DNA from: Neoceratodus forsteri
Taxonomy: Eukaryota > Chordata > Ceratodontiformes > Ceratodontidae
DNA length: 64,000 bases
NCBI GenBank assembly: GCA_016271365.2
Contig: CM057459.1
Location: forward strand, 493,967,501-494,031,500
Reading direction: 5' to 3'
Both the position numbers and the translations under genes were made by a program. Under the pieces are notes generated by a model. It ran no database searches. It had not been told where the DNA came from and was given only the letters and a program-made list of their open reading frames with translations. The stretch's first letter is position 1. Every line of letters starts with the position of its first letter. Below, piece after piece: positions 13,101-22,260 of this stretch.

Positions 13101-13738
13101 AAGAATCCATTCTGGGACCCAGGACGAGCATCCGATTGGCTGCCCACCTGGGTCCGCTACTCCATCCCATCTGCCCTCCGCACACCTGCACACTGGGGGG
13201 GTAGGGACACAGACAGGTGGCTGACATTTGTGCATACCCACCTCTGTGCACCTATCCACAGGTGCGGAGCTATGTGGGTGGGGTACGTGCCTCTGGCATG
13301 TACTTTCCACCCATACGTGCATAGGCACCAATAGAAGTTGTTTAACCTTTGCATCCATTTCCTTTTTCATAACTCTTCCCCATGTAAACAAATTGTCAGT
13401 TAATGTTTTAACAAATGTCTTTTAAGAATATTATTAGTGAAGATATTATTAGCAGAAGTCAATATTTGCAAGTTACTGAAAATGCAGTTTTGGTTAATGG
13501 TAATCCCTGTATTGAGTGACTATAAGGGGAGGTGGGTAGGCACAGCATCCCAGGGAGTTGTACTGCACAAACATCTGTCCCACTATATTTTAGCTATGGG
13601 TGGAGGCACTGCACTATTTAATGTTATGCTTGGGAAAGAACCCCCTTTTCCACCCAAACAAGAATCCAGGCCTCTCAACCTTGTTTCAGCCCGCAAGGCA
13701 GGGGAAAGTACCCCTATGGTACATGGCACTAAGTTACA
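10131..13738 (+). repeat. Unclassified dispersed repeat R1, copy B, interrupted by a palindromic insertion
   Basis: The parts 10131-11656 and 13331-13738 match copy A in order and orientation. The first part carries the same AGGCCTGCCTGGG-type internal repeats. The second part starts AGAAGTTGTTTAACC in both copies and ends near GGTTACA in copy A and AGTTACA here. Copy B has no L2 at the site where copy A has one, and copy A has no 1.67 kb block at 11657-13330. The two therefore act as empty-site controls for each other. It directly abuts a Penelope-like fragment at 13739. Confidence 0.8.
11657..13330. mobile_element. GC-rich insertion with a ~725-bp imperfect palindrome
   Basis: This block is absent from R1 copy A at the matching point, so it is an insertion. 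Its middle, about 12125-12850, is an inverted repeat centred near 12460. The left words CCCAGCCCAGTACATCACAT, GGACAGCCAGCAACACATCC and TGGGAGTGGACTGCC pair with counterparts on the right such as GATGTGATGCACTGGGCTGG. The inner 300 bp are well conserved and the outer parts are weaker. No transposase was seen. It is best described as a large foldback element. Its ends and any target duplication were not resolved. Confidence 0.7.
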
Positions 13739-14075
13739 CATAAATGTATGACTGTGTGAACTTCATTACACTTTTGAGAAAAAAGTCCACAAACCCAGAT
13801 GAATTATCAATAATACATCCTATGCCAGATATAATAGGATGTGGGGGGAGGGGGTTCTGGATACATTTATGGATTTTTGGCAATAGAAAGAACATTGCAA
13901 CATTGGGGTGAGGTTGTCTAATGACTTCTCTTTCCTGTCCTTTAATCCAAGTATTATACAAGCAAAATCAACACATTCATTTAACCATTTACATACACTC
14001 CAGTGGGGTTAGATTGCAGACAATGATGGAATTCACTGTTAGAAAGCTGACGTAAACATTCATTATGTTTGCTTG
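13739..14075 (-). pseudogene. Penelope-like element reverse transcriptase, downstream half
   Basis: The minus-strand translation reads ECLRQLSNSEFHHCL (about 14020-14060). After a stop and possible frame change it reads NVAMFFLLPKIHKCIQNP (13850-13900), then PIISGIGCIIDNSSGFVDFF and KFTQSYI. The LPKIHK...RPI-SG block followed by a V-(D/Y)-FL segment and SYI is diagnostic of Penelope-like element RT. In this family RPIVSG is usual, whereas here it is PHPIISG. The upstream half of the same gene is at 16497-17010, separated by FBX copy 1. The gene stops abruptly at the R1 boundary, so the catalytic YADD region and any GIY-YIG endonuclease are missing. Confidence 0.8.
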
Positions 14076-14130
14076 CATGCATGTGCAAGAAACATAGTGC
14101 AATGATCCAAAATGCAGTGCCGTACAGCTG

Positions 14131-14462
14131 AAAGGGAGAGCACTGCTTGAGTGAGCAGCGCTCCCCCTCCCCACACACACACGCGCGCACGCACATTGTG
14201 TGCTCATGTGCTCTACCTCCCCACACACATACTGTATGGCTGGCGGGGGTGCCCAATCTCCGTCAGCTCTACTATCCCCTCCCGCAGTCCCCGTCGGCTC
14301 TACTGTTCCCCCCCCAGACTATCGTGTGCCACGCTGGGAGCCCACCCCAGCGTGGCAACAGGTCCTATGGCTGACCGGGGGGCCCAATCCCCCATCGGCT
14401 CCACTGCCCCCCCAACAGCCTTCCAGCTGCCATGCTGGGAGCCCACCCCAGTGTGGCAAACG
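14131..14462 (+). repeat. Hairpin cluster of FBX copy 1
   Basis: Successive inverted repeats include TGCCACGCTGGG with CCCCAGCGTGGCA around AGCCCA (about 14328-14360) and TGCCATGCTGGG with CCCCAGTGTGGCA (about 14428-14460). A second class has GCTGGCGGGG/CTCCGTCAGC-like stems. The stem sequences differ between copies while pairing is kept. Long open frames across this block are low-complexity artefacts. Confidence 0.8.
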
Positions 14463-14590
14463 TCCCGCATAGTCCAAATAAAAAAAAAAAACCTGAAAGA
14501 AAAAACCTTCCCTCACAACTGTCTTCACCCCCCTCTCCCACCTGCGCTCACCCACTGCACACCCTGCCTCCCCACACCCCCACCTCACCC

Positions 14591-14690
14591 CATACTTACC
14601 TCCAGAGCTCGGTGCGACAATCTTCAGTGGACCAGGAACACGTCTGCACTCTTCAAAGCCGACCGCGAACTGAGGAAATGCCGGTAAGCT
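14591..14690. promoter_or_regulatory. Conserved FBX module bounded by divergent splice-donor-like sites
   Basis: The left edge reads, on the minus strand, GGAGGTAAGTATG, a near-consensus 5' splice site. The right edge reads, on the plus strand, GCCGGTAAGC. Between them is a conserved segment containing CTCTTCAAAGCCGA and GAAATGCCG. The module recurs at 53619-53720, 61362-61460 and, reversed, 41040-41145, although the second donor is lost in the reversed copy. Splicing or promoter activity is inference only. Confidence 0.45.
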
Positions 14691-14754
14691 GTATAATGTA
14701 ATGAATAGGGTTTTTTCAACTTTGCTGCATATCTCAGGCATTTTTGGGAATTTT

Positions 14755-16110
14755 GGCACCAAATTTTCAACATGGGGTTTTTGGGACCCCTCCTCATGAA
14801 TTCTGTCACTGTCATGGCATTAATCGGGCCCGAAGGGTGATGTTGCGGTCACTGCGCGAAATCACCTTTTGGGACCAATTAATGAAATGACAGTGCCAGT
14901 GTTCATAAGGTAGGTTCTCAAAAAGCCTATGTTGAAAATTTGGTGAAAAATCCTAAAATTACTGTTTCTGACGTGCGTTGTGCTTTCTCCTTTTTCGTGA
15001 GGTTTGCGAATTTTCAATATTTTCATTCCGGATTTTCAACATTGCCATTTGACCACACTTCCTTATGAGCAGTACACCTGTCATTTTTCACATCTCACCC
15101 AAAATGTGTTTCCGTGCAGGTAGCACACAATGGCGCAGTCGGTGTGCAAACTCAATGTATGGGACACATTAAGAAAATTACAGTCACACTGTTCATGAGC
15201 AGAAGTGTTAAAATGGCTATGTTAAAAATTTGGTGAAAAAATTCCCAAAAATGACTGTTTTACAAGCGTTTGTTACGCTGATCCTACGCACGCTCAAAAG
15301 TTTACAAATTTTCAATATTTTCACTCCAGATTTTCAACATTCCCATTTTACCACACCTCCTTATGAGCAGTACAGCTGTCATTTTTCACATCTCGCCCAA
15401 AATATGTTTCCACCCATGTAGCACACAATGGCGCAGTCGGTGTGTGAAATCAATGTATGGGACACATTAAGAAAATCACAGTGACACTGTTCATGAGCAG
15501 AGGTCTTAAAATGGCTATTTTGAAAATTTGGTGAAAAAATTCCTAAAAATGACTGTGTTATGAGTGAGCATTGCGCAGTTTCCACGCACCCTCTTAAGTT
15601 CATGAATTTGTAATATTTTCAGTCCAGATTTTCACCAGTGGCATTTTTCCACACTTCATTATGAAAAGTACAGCTGTAATGTTTCACAACATGGCCGAAA
15701 TGTGTTTTCACACTTTCAGCACAGAAATGCGTGGTCACTGTGGGAAATCATTGTTCAGGACAGATAAAGAAAATCACAGTGACACTGTTCATGACCGGAG
15801 GCCCCAAAATGCCTGTGTTGACAATCTGCTGTAAACAATTCCCAACCTAATTACATTATGGGTGCACGTTGCACAGTTTCTACGCACGCTCGTGACTTCA
15901 CCAGTTTTTTTAATATTTTCACTGCAGATTTTCAACATTGCCATTTTTTACACCTCCCCATGAACAGTACAGCTGTCATTTTTCACATCCTGTTCAGAAT
16001 GTGTTTTTGCACCTGTGGTGACAAATGCCGTAGTCGGTGTGCAAAAGCAGCTTTCAGCTAACAAACTGATATTGCCACTGTTCATGAGGTGGGGGTCACA
16101 AAAAACCCAT
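14755..16110 (+). repeat. Tandem array of inverted-repeat units (~297 bp), FBX copy 1
   Basis: The phrase TTTTCAATATTTTCA recurs near 15012, 15306, 15604 and 15903, giving a period of about 297 bp. Within each unit an arm starting AGATTTTCAACATTGCCATT pairs with an arm ending ATGTTGAAAATTTGG about 200 bp later. GTTCATGAGCAG and TTATGAGCAG lie in matching positions. Each unit can therefore fold into a long hairpin. Confidence 0.85.
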
Positions 16111-16496
16111 GTTGAAAATTTGGAGTGAAAATATGCAGCCACTGAGAGGCATTGAGGTGTGCCTTGGACTCTTTGGCTCCAAAGTTCACCCCATTCTCCT
16201 ATACAGCACCCATCTCACAATATTTCCTGATGGAATTTGGTGCGCATAAGGGCCAAAGACCCCAAGGCACACCGTGACACTTGTCGGTGTCTGTACGGTA
16301 GGATGTGGTGAAATGGCATGACCATTATGCCTGATAACCCAAAGGCACACCCCAATGCCTGTCACTATCTGCAGGGTGGTGGTGGGGTTGGCTTCAGTTC
16401 AGTACTTCATTGCCATTCCTCTTATGCAGCTCTGTAACTCCTACACTACCAATGCCAATGCCAGCAAGCAAACATTCAGCATTGACAAATGCTTGT

Positions 16497-17010
16497 TTTT
16501 TATATATTTCAATTGGCCAAAGAACAAGATTTCCACCATTGTCTGCTCTTTTCACAATTACATCATCCCATTTATGGATAGTTTCCCAAGCTGTTCATTC
16601 TTCTTTACTAATGTTAGGATAATGCTTTGACCATTGTTTTGCAAAAAGTTTATGAACTTCACTTTGTATGACCTTTTCAAATGTGGCAATACCTTCATTT
16701 TTAGTAGCTGGATGGAAGTATGATTTCCCTTTAAGTAATGGATTAGGTATATCTTCTTTGCTACGCAGATCTTTTAAGATTTTATCATTGTTAAACATTT
16801 ATAGCAATATCCATTAATTAATCAGTAGTGAGATTAAGCTTTATATTATGTATAGCTGTATTGTCTGAACTGGTTGATCTATTATTCTCCAGACTATCCA
16901 CTTGATCATTCTAGCATTAAAAAGTGTCGTTTAAGTCTAATCTTCCACAACATTTTATATAATTCCACATCCACGGGTGAATGTATTTATTTTTGGAGTA
17001 ACTACACAAT
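16497..17010 (-). pseudogene. Penelope-like element reverse transcriptase, upstream half
   Basis: The minus strand reads VELYKMLWKIRLKRHF near 16940-16990, stopped sequence, then KGKSYFHPATKNEGI and VHKLFAKQWSKHYPNISKEE (16595-16740), then EEWTAWETIHKWDDVIVKRA, ADNGGNLVLW and EIYKKQA to about 16497. The order N-x-x-(I/V)-(I/V)-K-x-AD(K/N)GG-x-(I/L)VLW is characteristic of Penelope-like RTs, upstream of the LPKIHK block found at 13850. The usual lysine of ADKGG is N here. Stops lie upstream of 16800. The product is not functional. Confidence 0.8.
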
Positions 17011-18535
17011 TCAAGTGTAATGCCCCCAAGTAACGGGGTAAAGCAATGGGGGCATCACAGAAACACAGAGGGGTTTAGAATGCCCCAGGGGTCCCCGTGG
17101 TGTTGTGAGGTATGAGGGCTTGAGTTGTGAAAGCCCTTTGTGGTGCCTCCCCCCCAGAGCATTGTTAGGCAGGGCACTCTGAAGAAAAAAAAAGAGAACT
17201 TTTTTTTTCTATCTCTTTCTGCTGTCTGCCTGCTCCATTCCACCCACCCCCATGAGCAGGCAGCATGAGAGTGGGCACCATTGCACTTGGACCACTGCCT
17301 CTGGCCAGCGCATGGTGCCCCATTTGAATCACTGGCCGTTTATGTGGGCATGCTCTTGGGATTCTGGAATTAGAACCCTGAGCTCTTTTTCAAATAGGTG
17401 AAGCCATTTCTGGTGGTAGTTCATGCTAGGCTGTGGAGTTGAGAGGACTGCTAGAGTGCGACGGGGACCTGTGGGCTTACGTTGTGTGTTGAAGCCGGTC
17501 CCGCTGACTCCAAGGTGGCCCCTCCTCCAGCCAGTGAAGAAGGCTCCTGTTGCTGCTGCTCCAGTGCTGTATCCTGCAGTTGAGTCCAGCGGTCCCATGA
17601 AAGTAAGACAGTCCTGGTCCTGCGTATGGTGTGAGCACTGTTTTGGCCTTGTTTATTGTTTTAGTGCCCCGCTACTGTCTCCCATTTCAAAACCATCCCT
17701 CGTCAGCAGCAATAGAAAAGCCGCATCTCGCTGAAGTAGCTGTTGGCCCTCCAGAGGCCCCCCTAGCCATCCAACACTCTGTCTGCTGTCTCTTGTCAGA
17801 TCCCTCCTACTGACAGAGACCTCCCTCCTCCTGTTTACAGCTCAGTTCCTTCACCCCAGGCCAGGGTGGTGAGTCAGCAGCAGCAGCACAAACAAGGAGT
17901 GCTAACCGCCTGTATTTAAAAAAAAATAAAAAGTTTTGTTTGCCTCTGAATTTAGCGTGGAAAGCTCTAGCAGAGGATCTGGCAGGAGAGCCAGCCTAGT
18001 AATTTAAATGTTTAGTGCAGTGATGCCCACAGGGAGGGGCCAGACATTCAGACCCAAAGGGGATTATTTAAAAATTCATAAGAGGGTGGGAAAAAGGGTC
18101 AGGGCAAGCCTGGAGTGATCGACAGTGGGGCCTGGAGCAGGGCCGAGTATTTAAAGGGGCACGTTAGGCATGAGCTATTTAAAGGGGCCCAGCAAGTAGG
18201 CCCACAGTATTCAGAAGGGCAGCATAGGCCCTAGGATTTAAAAGGGGGGGCACGTTAGGCCCAGTGAACTCAAAGAGGGCACAGTCAGTCATAGGGGTCC
18301 CACAGCAGTTACGAGGGCATGGGAGGTCCGGAGTAAAGAGAAGGCATTAACCCAAAGGTGCTAGGGGTAGCCAGATCCTGGTATTAAAAGGAATCCTCCA
18401 CAACAGTAATTCTGGGAAGGGTCAGCAAAGGAAAGAAAAGGAAAGATGCTTTGCACACTACTGTTATTTGGTGACTGTCAAATACTGAAATGTGTACCTG
18501 AACTGCTGTGTTGATTGCAAAGCACTAAGACTGCT
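17011..18535. other. Unassigned stretch with short GGGGCACGTTAGGC-type repeats
   Basis: A small hairpin (ATGCCCCC with GGGGGCAT) lies at about 17020-17056. Around 18146-18280 a loose tandem repeat recurs every 45-55 bp with words such as TATTTAAAGGGGCACGTTAG. The reading frames at 17423-17734 and 17329-17598 overlap on opposite strands and resemble no family. No exon could be supported. Confidence 0.4.
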
Positions 18536-18537
18536 AT

Positions 18538-19232
18538 TACTGGGATTGTGGTTATTTGCCCCTGCAATGATTGATTGCCCTGGGTTTGTGGTTATTTGCC
18601 CCTGCAACAAACAATTGCCCTGGGATTGTGGTTATTTGCCCCTGCAATGAAAAATTGCCCCAGACTTTGGGAATTTGTCCTTGCTCCTGGAAAATTGCCC
18701 CTACAATGAACAATTGCCCTAGATTTTGGAAAATTTGCACCTGGTCCTGAAAAATTGCCCCATGCAATGAACAACTGCCCTGGGATTGTGTTTATTTGCC
18801 CCTGCAATGAATAATTACCCTGACTTTGGGAATTTGCCCCTGCTCCTGGCAAACTGCCCCTGCAATGAATGATTGCCCTGGGTTTGTGATTATTTGCCCC
18901 TGCAATGAACAATTGCCCTGAACTTTGGGGAGTTTGCTCCTGCTCCTGCAAATTGCCCTTACAATGAACAGTTGCCCCTGATTTGGAGAATTTGCCCCCC
19001 TCCTGGCAAATTGCCCCGCAACAAAAAAACTGCCCTGGATTTTAGGAATTTGCCCCTGCTCCTGGCAAATTGCCCCTATAATGAGCTATTGCCTCGGATT
19101 TTGGGAATTTGCCCCTGCTCCTGGCAAATTGCCCCTGCAATGAACAATTGCCCTGGATCTTGGTAATTTGCCCCTGTTCCTGGCAAATCACCCTAGTAAT
19201 GAGCAGTTCTCTTGGTGTAGTGTGAAAGTGTA
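18538..19232. repeat. Minisatellite of alternating ~45- and ~60-bp units
   Basis: The short unit pairs CCTGCAATGAACAATTGCCC with TTGTGGTTATTTGCCC. The long unit pairs CTCCTGGCAAATTGCCCC with a TTTTGGGAATTTGCCC phrase. About 13 units are present with 80-95% similarity by eye. The 119-residue minus-strand frame across it is repetitive and not a gene. Confidence 0.9.
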
Positions 19233-20459
19233 TTGATCAGCTCCAGTGTTGCCAATGCATGTGGATAGAATCAGTCTTCTGCCATGATATTGGTCCATGG
19301 TGTTGTCTGTCATTCTACTCATACGAAATCAGTCTCTACCCGGAGGAAGACATCTTTCATCATCTCTTTCGTCTCCACAAGGTGTACTCTTAGAAGATCA
19401 TCAACCATGTCCCTGCCGTCCGCTGAGGTTGAGTTCGCCGAAGTCGAATCCGTCGAAAGCCATGCGTCGCACCCACCATTTCTTGTGTTCCTCAGTTCGA
19501 AGTTAAGTACGCCGAAATTCAAGTGCATCACGTCTGCTGTGTCCGTGTCGTCTCTTGGATCCTGATCCAGATGTCTCAAAGTTGGCTGCTATCAGAAGAG
19601 TGTGCTCATCCTGGAAGAACCTTATCTGCGTCCCCTGGTCGTTCACCGCAAGTCAAGTCTGTCGAAGCCAAGTACAGGATGTGTCCGCCGTTTAATTGTT
19701 TTGTTCCAGTTTCTTGTGTTGACACTTCAGAATCAACTGACTTCACCTCAGATTCTTCTGGTTCCTGGTTATATCGGACATCCATCTTCACCTCAGATTC
19801 TTCTAGCTCCTGCTGGCCTCGAAAGTGCTGCAGCATCATCCAGTCCTCGGTAATCCTCCATTGGGTTCATCACCAAGCATTTTCCTGGTTCTCTTCTGTC
19901 CTTGTCGGCCTCAAAGTGAGTTTTAGCTGGGGAACTTTCTGCATCTAGTTTTAGTCCAACAGCCCTCAGGTGGGTTTGGTCCAAGAATCAGCTTCTCTGG
20001 TTCTTTCTTTCTGGCAGCCTTGGAGAGAGTGGGTTTTATGCCAAGAAACATATGGTCTGTTTAAAAAACCTCTCACTACCCCAGTGGCCTTAGCTAGGTC
20101 TGTGCTGGGACCAACATCTGAGTGTCATAGATCTCTTTCTGCCTATCCCTGTAGCTACCAACTGTATTCGATGGTGCACATGAAGACTTCAATAACAACT
20201 GGACTCTATATCATCATTGTATGGACGTTGCTATAATAGACCTGGGTCAGCATTGTAAGAGTTTTCCAAGGGGCAACGATTGTTATCTGATATCTTAGAC
20301 AGTACTAAAGTGACACAGTGTATGGTATTACTGCACCAATTGATTCTAAGAAAGTAACCTTAGAGTATAGTGGCATTAGGCCGAGGTGCACCTCAACATA
20401 TTTCTTTTCTTTAGTTGTCTAAGTAGTGTGAGAAAGGAAGTGACTGTTCATGCTTCTTT
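19233..20459. other. Unassigned CpG-rich stretch with GTCGAA-like words
   Basis: Between about 19320 and 19860 the base composition shifts to many CG dinucleotides, with recurring words such as GCCGAAGTCGAATCC and GTCGAAGCC. Both strands have 60-140-residue frames, but no domain was recognised. It could be a transposon gag remnant or an old CpG-rich exon. I see no splice evidence. Confidence 0.3.
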
Positions 20460-20640
20460 TTGTCCAGTCTACCCGTCCTGTGACCATGTCATCCTACCCC
20501 ATTGTAACTGAATAAAGCCAAGCGGGCATCGAACTCTATGGATGACTCCTGCCTCTCCTTGTCTGGATAAATATCATCTATCCTAATTCATTCGGACCCT
20601 GGTGTTCCTCACCATCATCAGAGCACCACACAAGCTTCTC
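20460..20640 (+). other. Possible LTR-like or polyadenylation segment
   Basis: AATAAAGCC at about 20512 is followed within 60 bp by a CTCTCCTTGTCTGG phrase, an arrangement seen in R-U5 regions of LTRs but also in ordinary 3' ends. No primer-binding site, paired LTR or internal retroviral domain was found nearby. Confidence 0.15.
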
Positions 20641-21249
20641 TGAAATGGTTTGATCTGTGTTTCTATTAGGGCTTTGTCAGTGAAATTAAGTACTGATTTA
20701 TCTGCATGCTCCCTAATGCCCATTTTGTGTCTTTGTCTGTTCCTTTTCTTAACTTTTTATTTTTAGGTATTTCAGTATATATGTTGTAGTACAGTATATT
20801 GATATGCTGCATTCATAATATCCAGTCCAATAAACATATGGTTGCACACATAAGCAATAAGTTACAATTTAAGTAAATCATTAGGTTAATAGAAAGGACC
20901 AGCGAAAGTCCTTAAAGCTGGTATGGAGTGACGCAATTGGATAGCCAGTAATTTAATCAATAGTTATTACATTCTGAAAAAAAAAATAACAAAGAGAGGA
21001 GCTGAACTGTTATAGCTAACTATCTACAAAATCACTTCAATATGCTGTAGTTCCTCTTTGGAAAGCATTAAGCAAATATTTTGAAAAGTTAATGTACTTT
21101 CACATCACCATGCAGTCGGTTTCCTCAAACAACTAAAACTGTTATACTAGGAAAATTCAAATTAAGTTTGTGGCATCAGTTAAATATAAGTGATAAAACC
21201 CCAGAGAAAACAAAAAAAAAATAAAAAAATAACCAAAATACCTCAATTT
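20641..21249. other. Unassigned AT-rich stretch
   Basis: Only A-rich runs and AT-rich sequence are seen. No repeat family or coding pattern was recognised. Confidence 0.4.
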
Positions 21250-21640
21250 GTTATGAGAAAAGGATAGCACATGCCTTCCGATAGTCATTTAACAAATCCT
21301 AGCTAGCCACATACAAAAATATTCTACTAGCTCCTTTTTTGACTGCTTGTAATTCGTAATCAATTTCTTTGTATTTAAGCTGGTCTTCTTTAATAAAGTT
21401 CCACTAATTTAAGTGAGAATTCATTCAGTTGTGAAAGCCGGTCTTCTTTTATTCTAAAATTCTCCAATCTGACTGTTGATAATTTTGTAAATCTTAAACC
21501 TCTCGGTGCTCAGTGTTTACTTCTATATTCCCTCAAGTTTTCCTCGTTGTACCAAGTATTAATCTTGGCTGTTTTTAACTTTTCTAGCCAAATGAATAGA
21601 GATGTAATAGTGTCTTGCTCATCTATTAATTGGCTTTCAT
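21250..21640 (-). pseudogene. Decayed retroelement coding-like segment
   Basis: The minus-strand translation gives a charged, leucine-rich stretch: DTITSLFIWLEKLKTAKINT, then YNEENLREYRSKH, then APRGLRFTKLSTVRLENF and IKEDRLSQLNEFSLKLVELY, interrupted by a stop or two. The PRGLR block followed by a spaced helical segment resembles the N-terminal region of some Penelope-like element proteins of aquatic vertebrates, recalled from family knowledge rather than a search. It could instead belong to another retroelement. It lies just downstream of the DIRS relic on the same strand but is not part of a normal DIRS. Confidence 0.35.
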
Positions 21641-21740
21641 TAATGCCACTTTAGTCACATGTCATCATCTCATAACTGCCTCCGTGCTCTGTAAATGGTA
21701 TGGCATATCCTGCTCTTCATTTTCTTTGCTCTTGAGCCAT

Positions 21741-22260
21741 TTATGACTCTCTGGAGTCATCATTTTGATTTGCTTTATTGCACCAGTATAGATATTGTAA
21801 AGGGGCAATCAGTACCAGACAAAGCATCTTCTGTGAAAGGAAATGCATGTCCCATGATGCAGCAGGTTTGAACGGAGCCTGTGTAAGAGACTCCAGAAAC
21901 AAGTTATGGTCCCATACCAGAACCACCCTGAGGACTGGGGGAAGCATGCAGGATCCCTTTGAGGAACCTGGAGGAGGCCTCCAACTTGTCCTCCATCTTA
22001 CCACCTAAGAGAGCATAAGAGGCTGAAATGAATGTGCATACACAGAAGAATACTGGAGGCTGGAGTCAGATAGGGAGAAAAGATAGTCCAATACAAGCTG
22101 TATCAGATACGAAAAAGAGTCCAGGGAGTGAGATGCATGCTAAAGAATGAAGCATTTCCATTTCAAAGAGTATGTGTGTCAAGTAGCTGGCTTATGAGCT
22201 GTCAGTAGAACATTTGAAACAGCTCAAGAGACCTCAAAACAGAACAATTCTATGTCCTCA
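21741..22260 (-). pseudogene. DIRS tyrosine recombinase, N-terminal and central part
   Basis: The minus strand reads a LTAHKPAT-H-TYSLKWKCFIL helix (22160-22230), LVLDYLFSLSDSSLQYSSVY, then RFLKGILHASP, VVLVWDHNLFLESLTQAPFK and LSQKMLCLVLIAPLQ. These follow the DIRS recombinase pattern: a R-x-TY-x-x-KW core-binding helix, VLDFL-SLL-x-x-G-x-SxSSV, RF-x-KG, P-x-WDL-x-LVLE-LT-x-PFE, then a LS-KT-x-FLV segment. The catalytic R-H-x-x-R-Y part is missing, so the gene is truncated. Confidence 0.75.

Larger units (their letters stand above)
14076..16496 (+). mobile_element. Composite foldback element FBX, copy 1, inserted into a Penelope-like element
   Basis: The parts in order are as follows. A cluster of short GC-rich hairpins lies at 14131-14462. 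A ~90-bp module with divergent donor-like sites lies at 14591-14690. A 190-bp palindrome at 14755-14950 is followed by four ~297-bp inverted-repeat units to about 16110. A tail with another imperfect palindrome (AGGTGTGCCTTGG pairs with CCAAGGCACACC) lies at 16150-16300. The terminus, CATTCAGCATTGACAAATGC, lies near 16467-16490. The same order recurs at 37009-41690 (minus), 53160-55045 and 61140-63850. Flanking Penelope-like coding halves are collinear, proving insertion. The exact left edge and target duplication are unclear. No protein is encoded. Confidence 0.8.

Noticed and set aside
14151..14687. 178-residue proline-rich frame
   Set aside because: It crosses the hairpin cluster and donor module of FBX. 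The overlapping frames on both strands are equally open because of low-complexity C-rich sequence.
20460..20640. Endogenous retrovirus LTR
   Set aside because: Only an AATAAA and a pyrimidine-rich phrase support it. No second LTR, primer-binding site or retroviral protein was found. It is kept only as a low-confidence feature.
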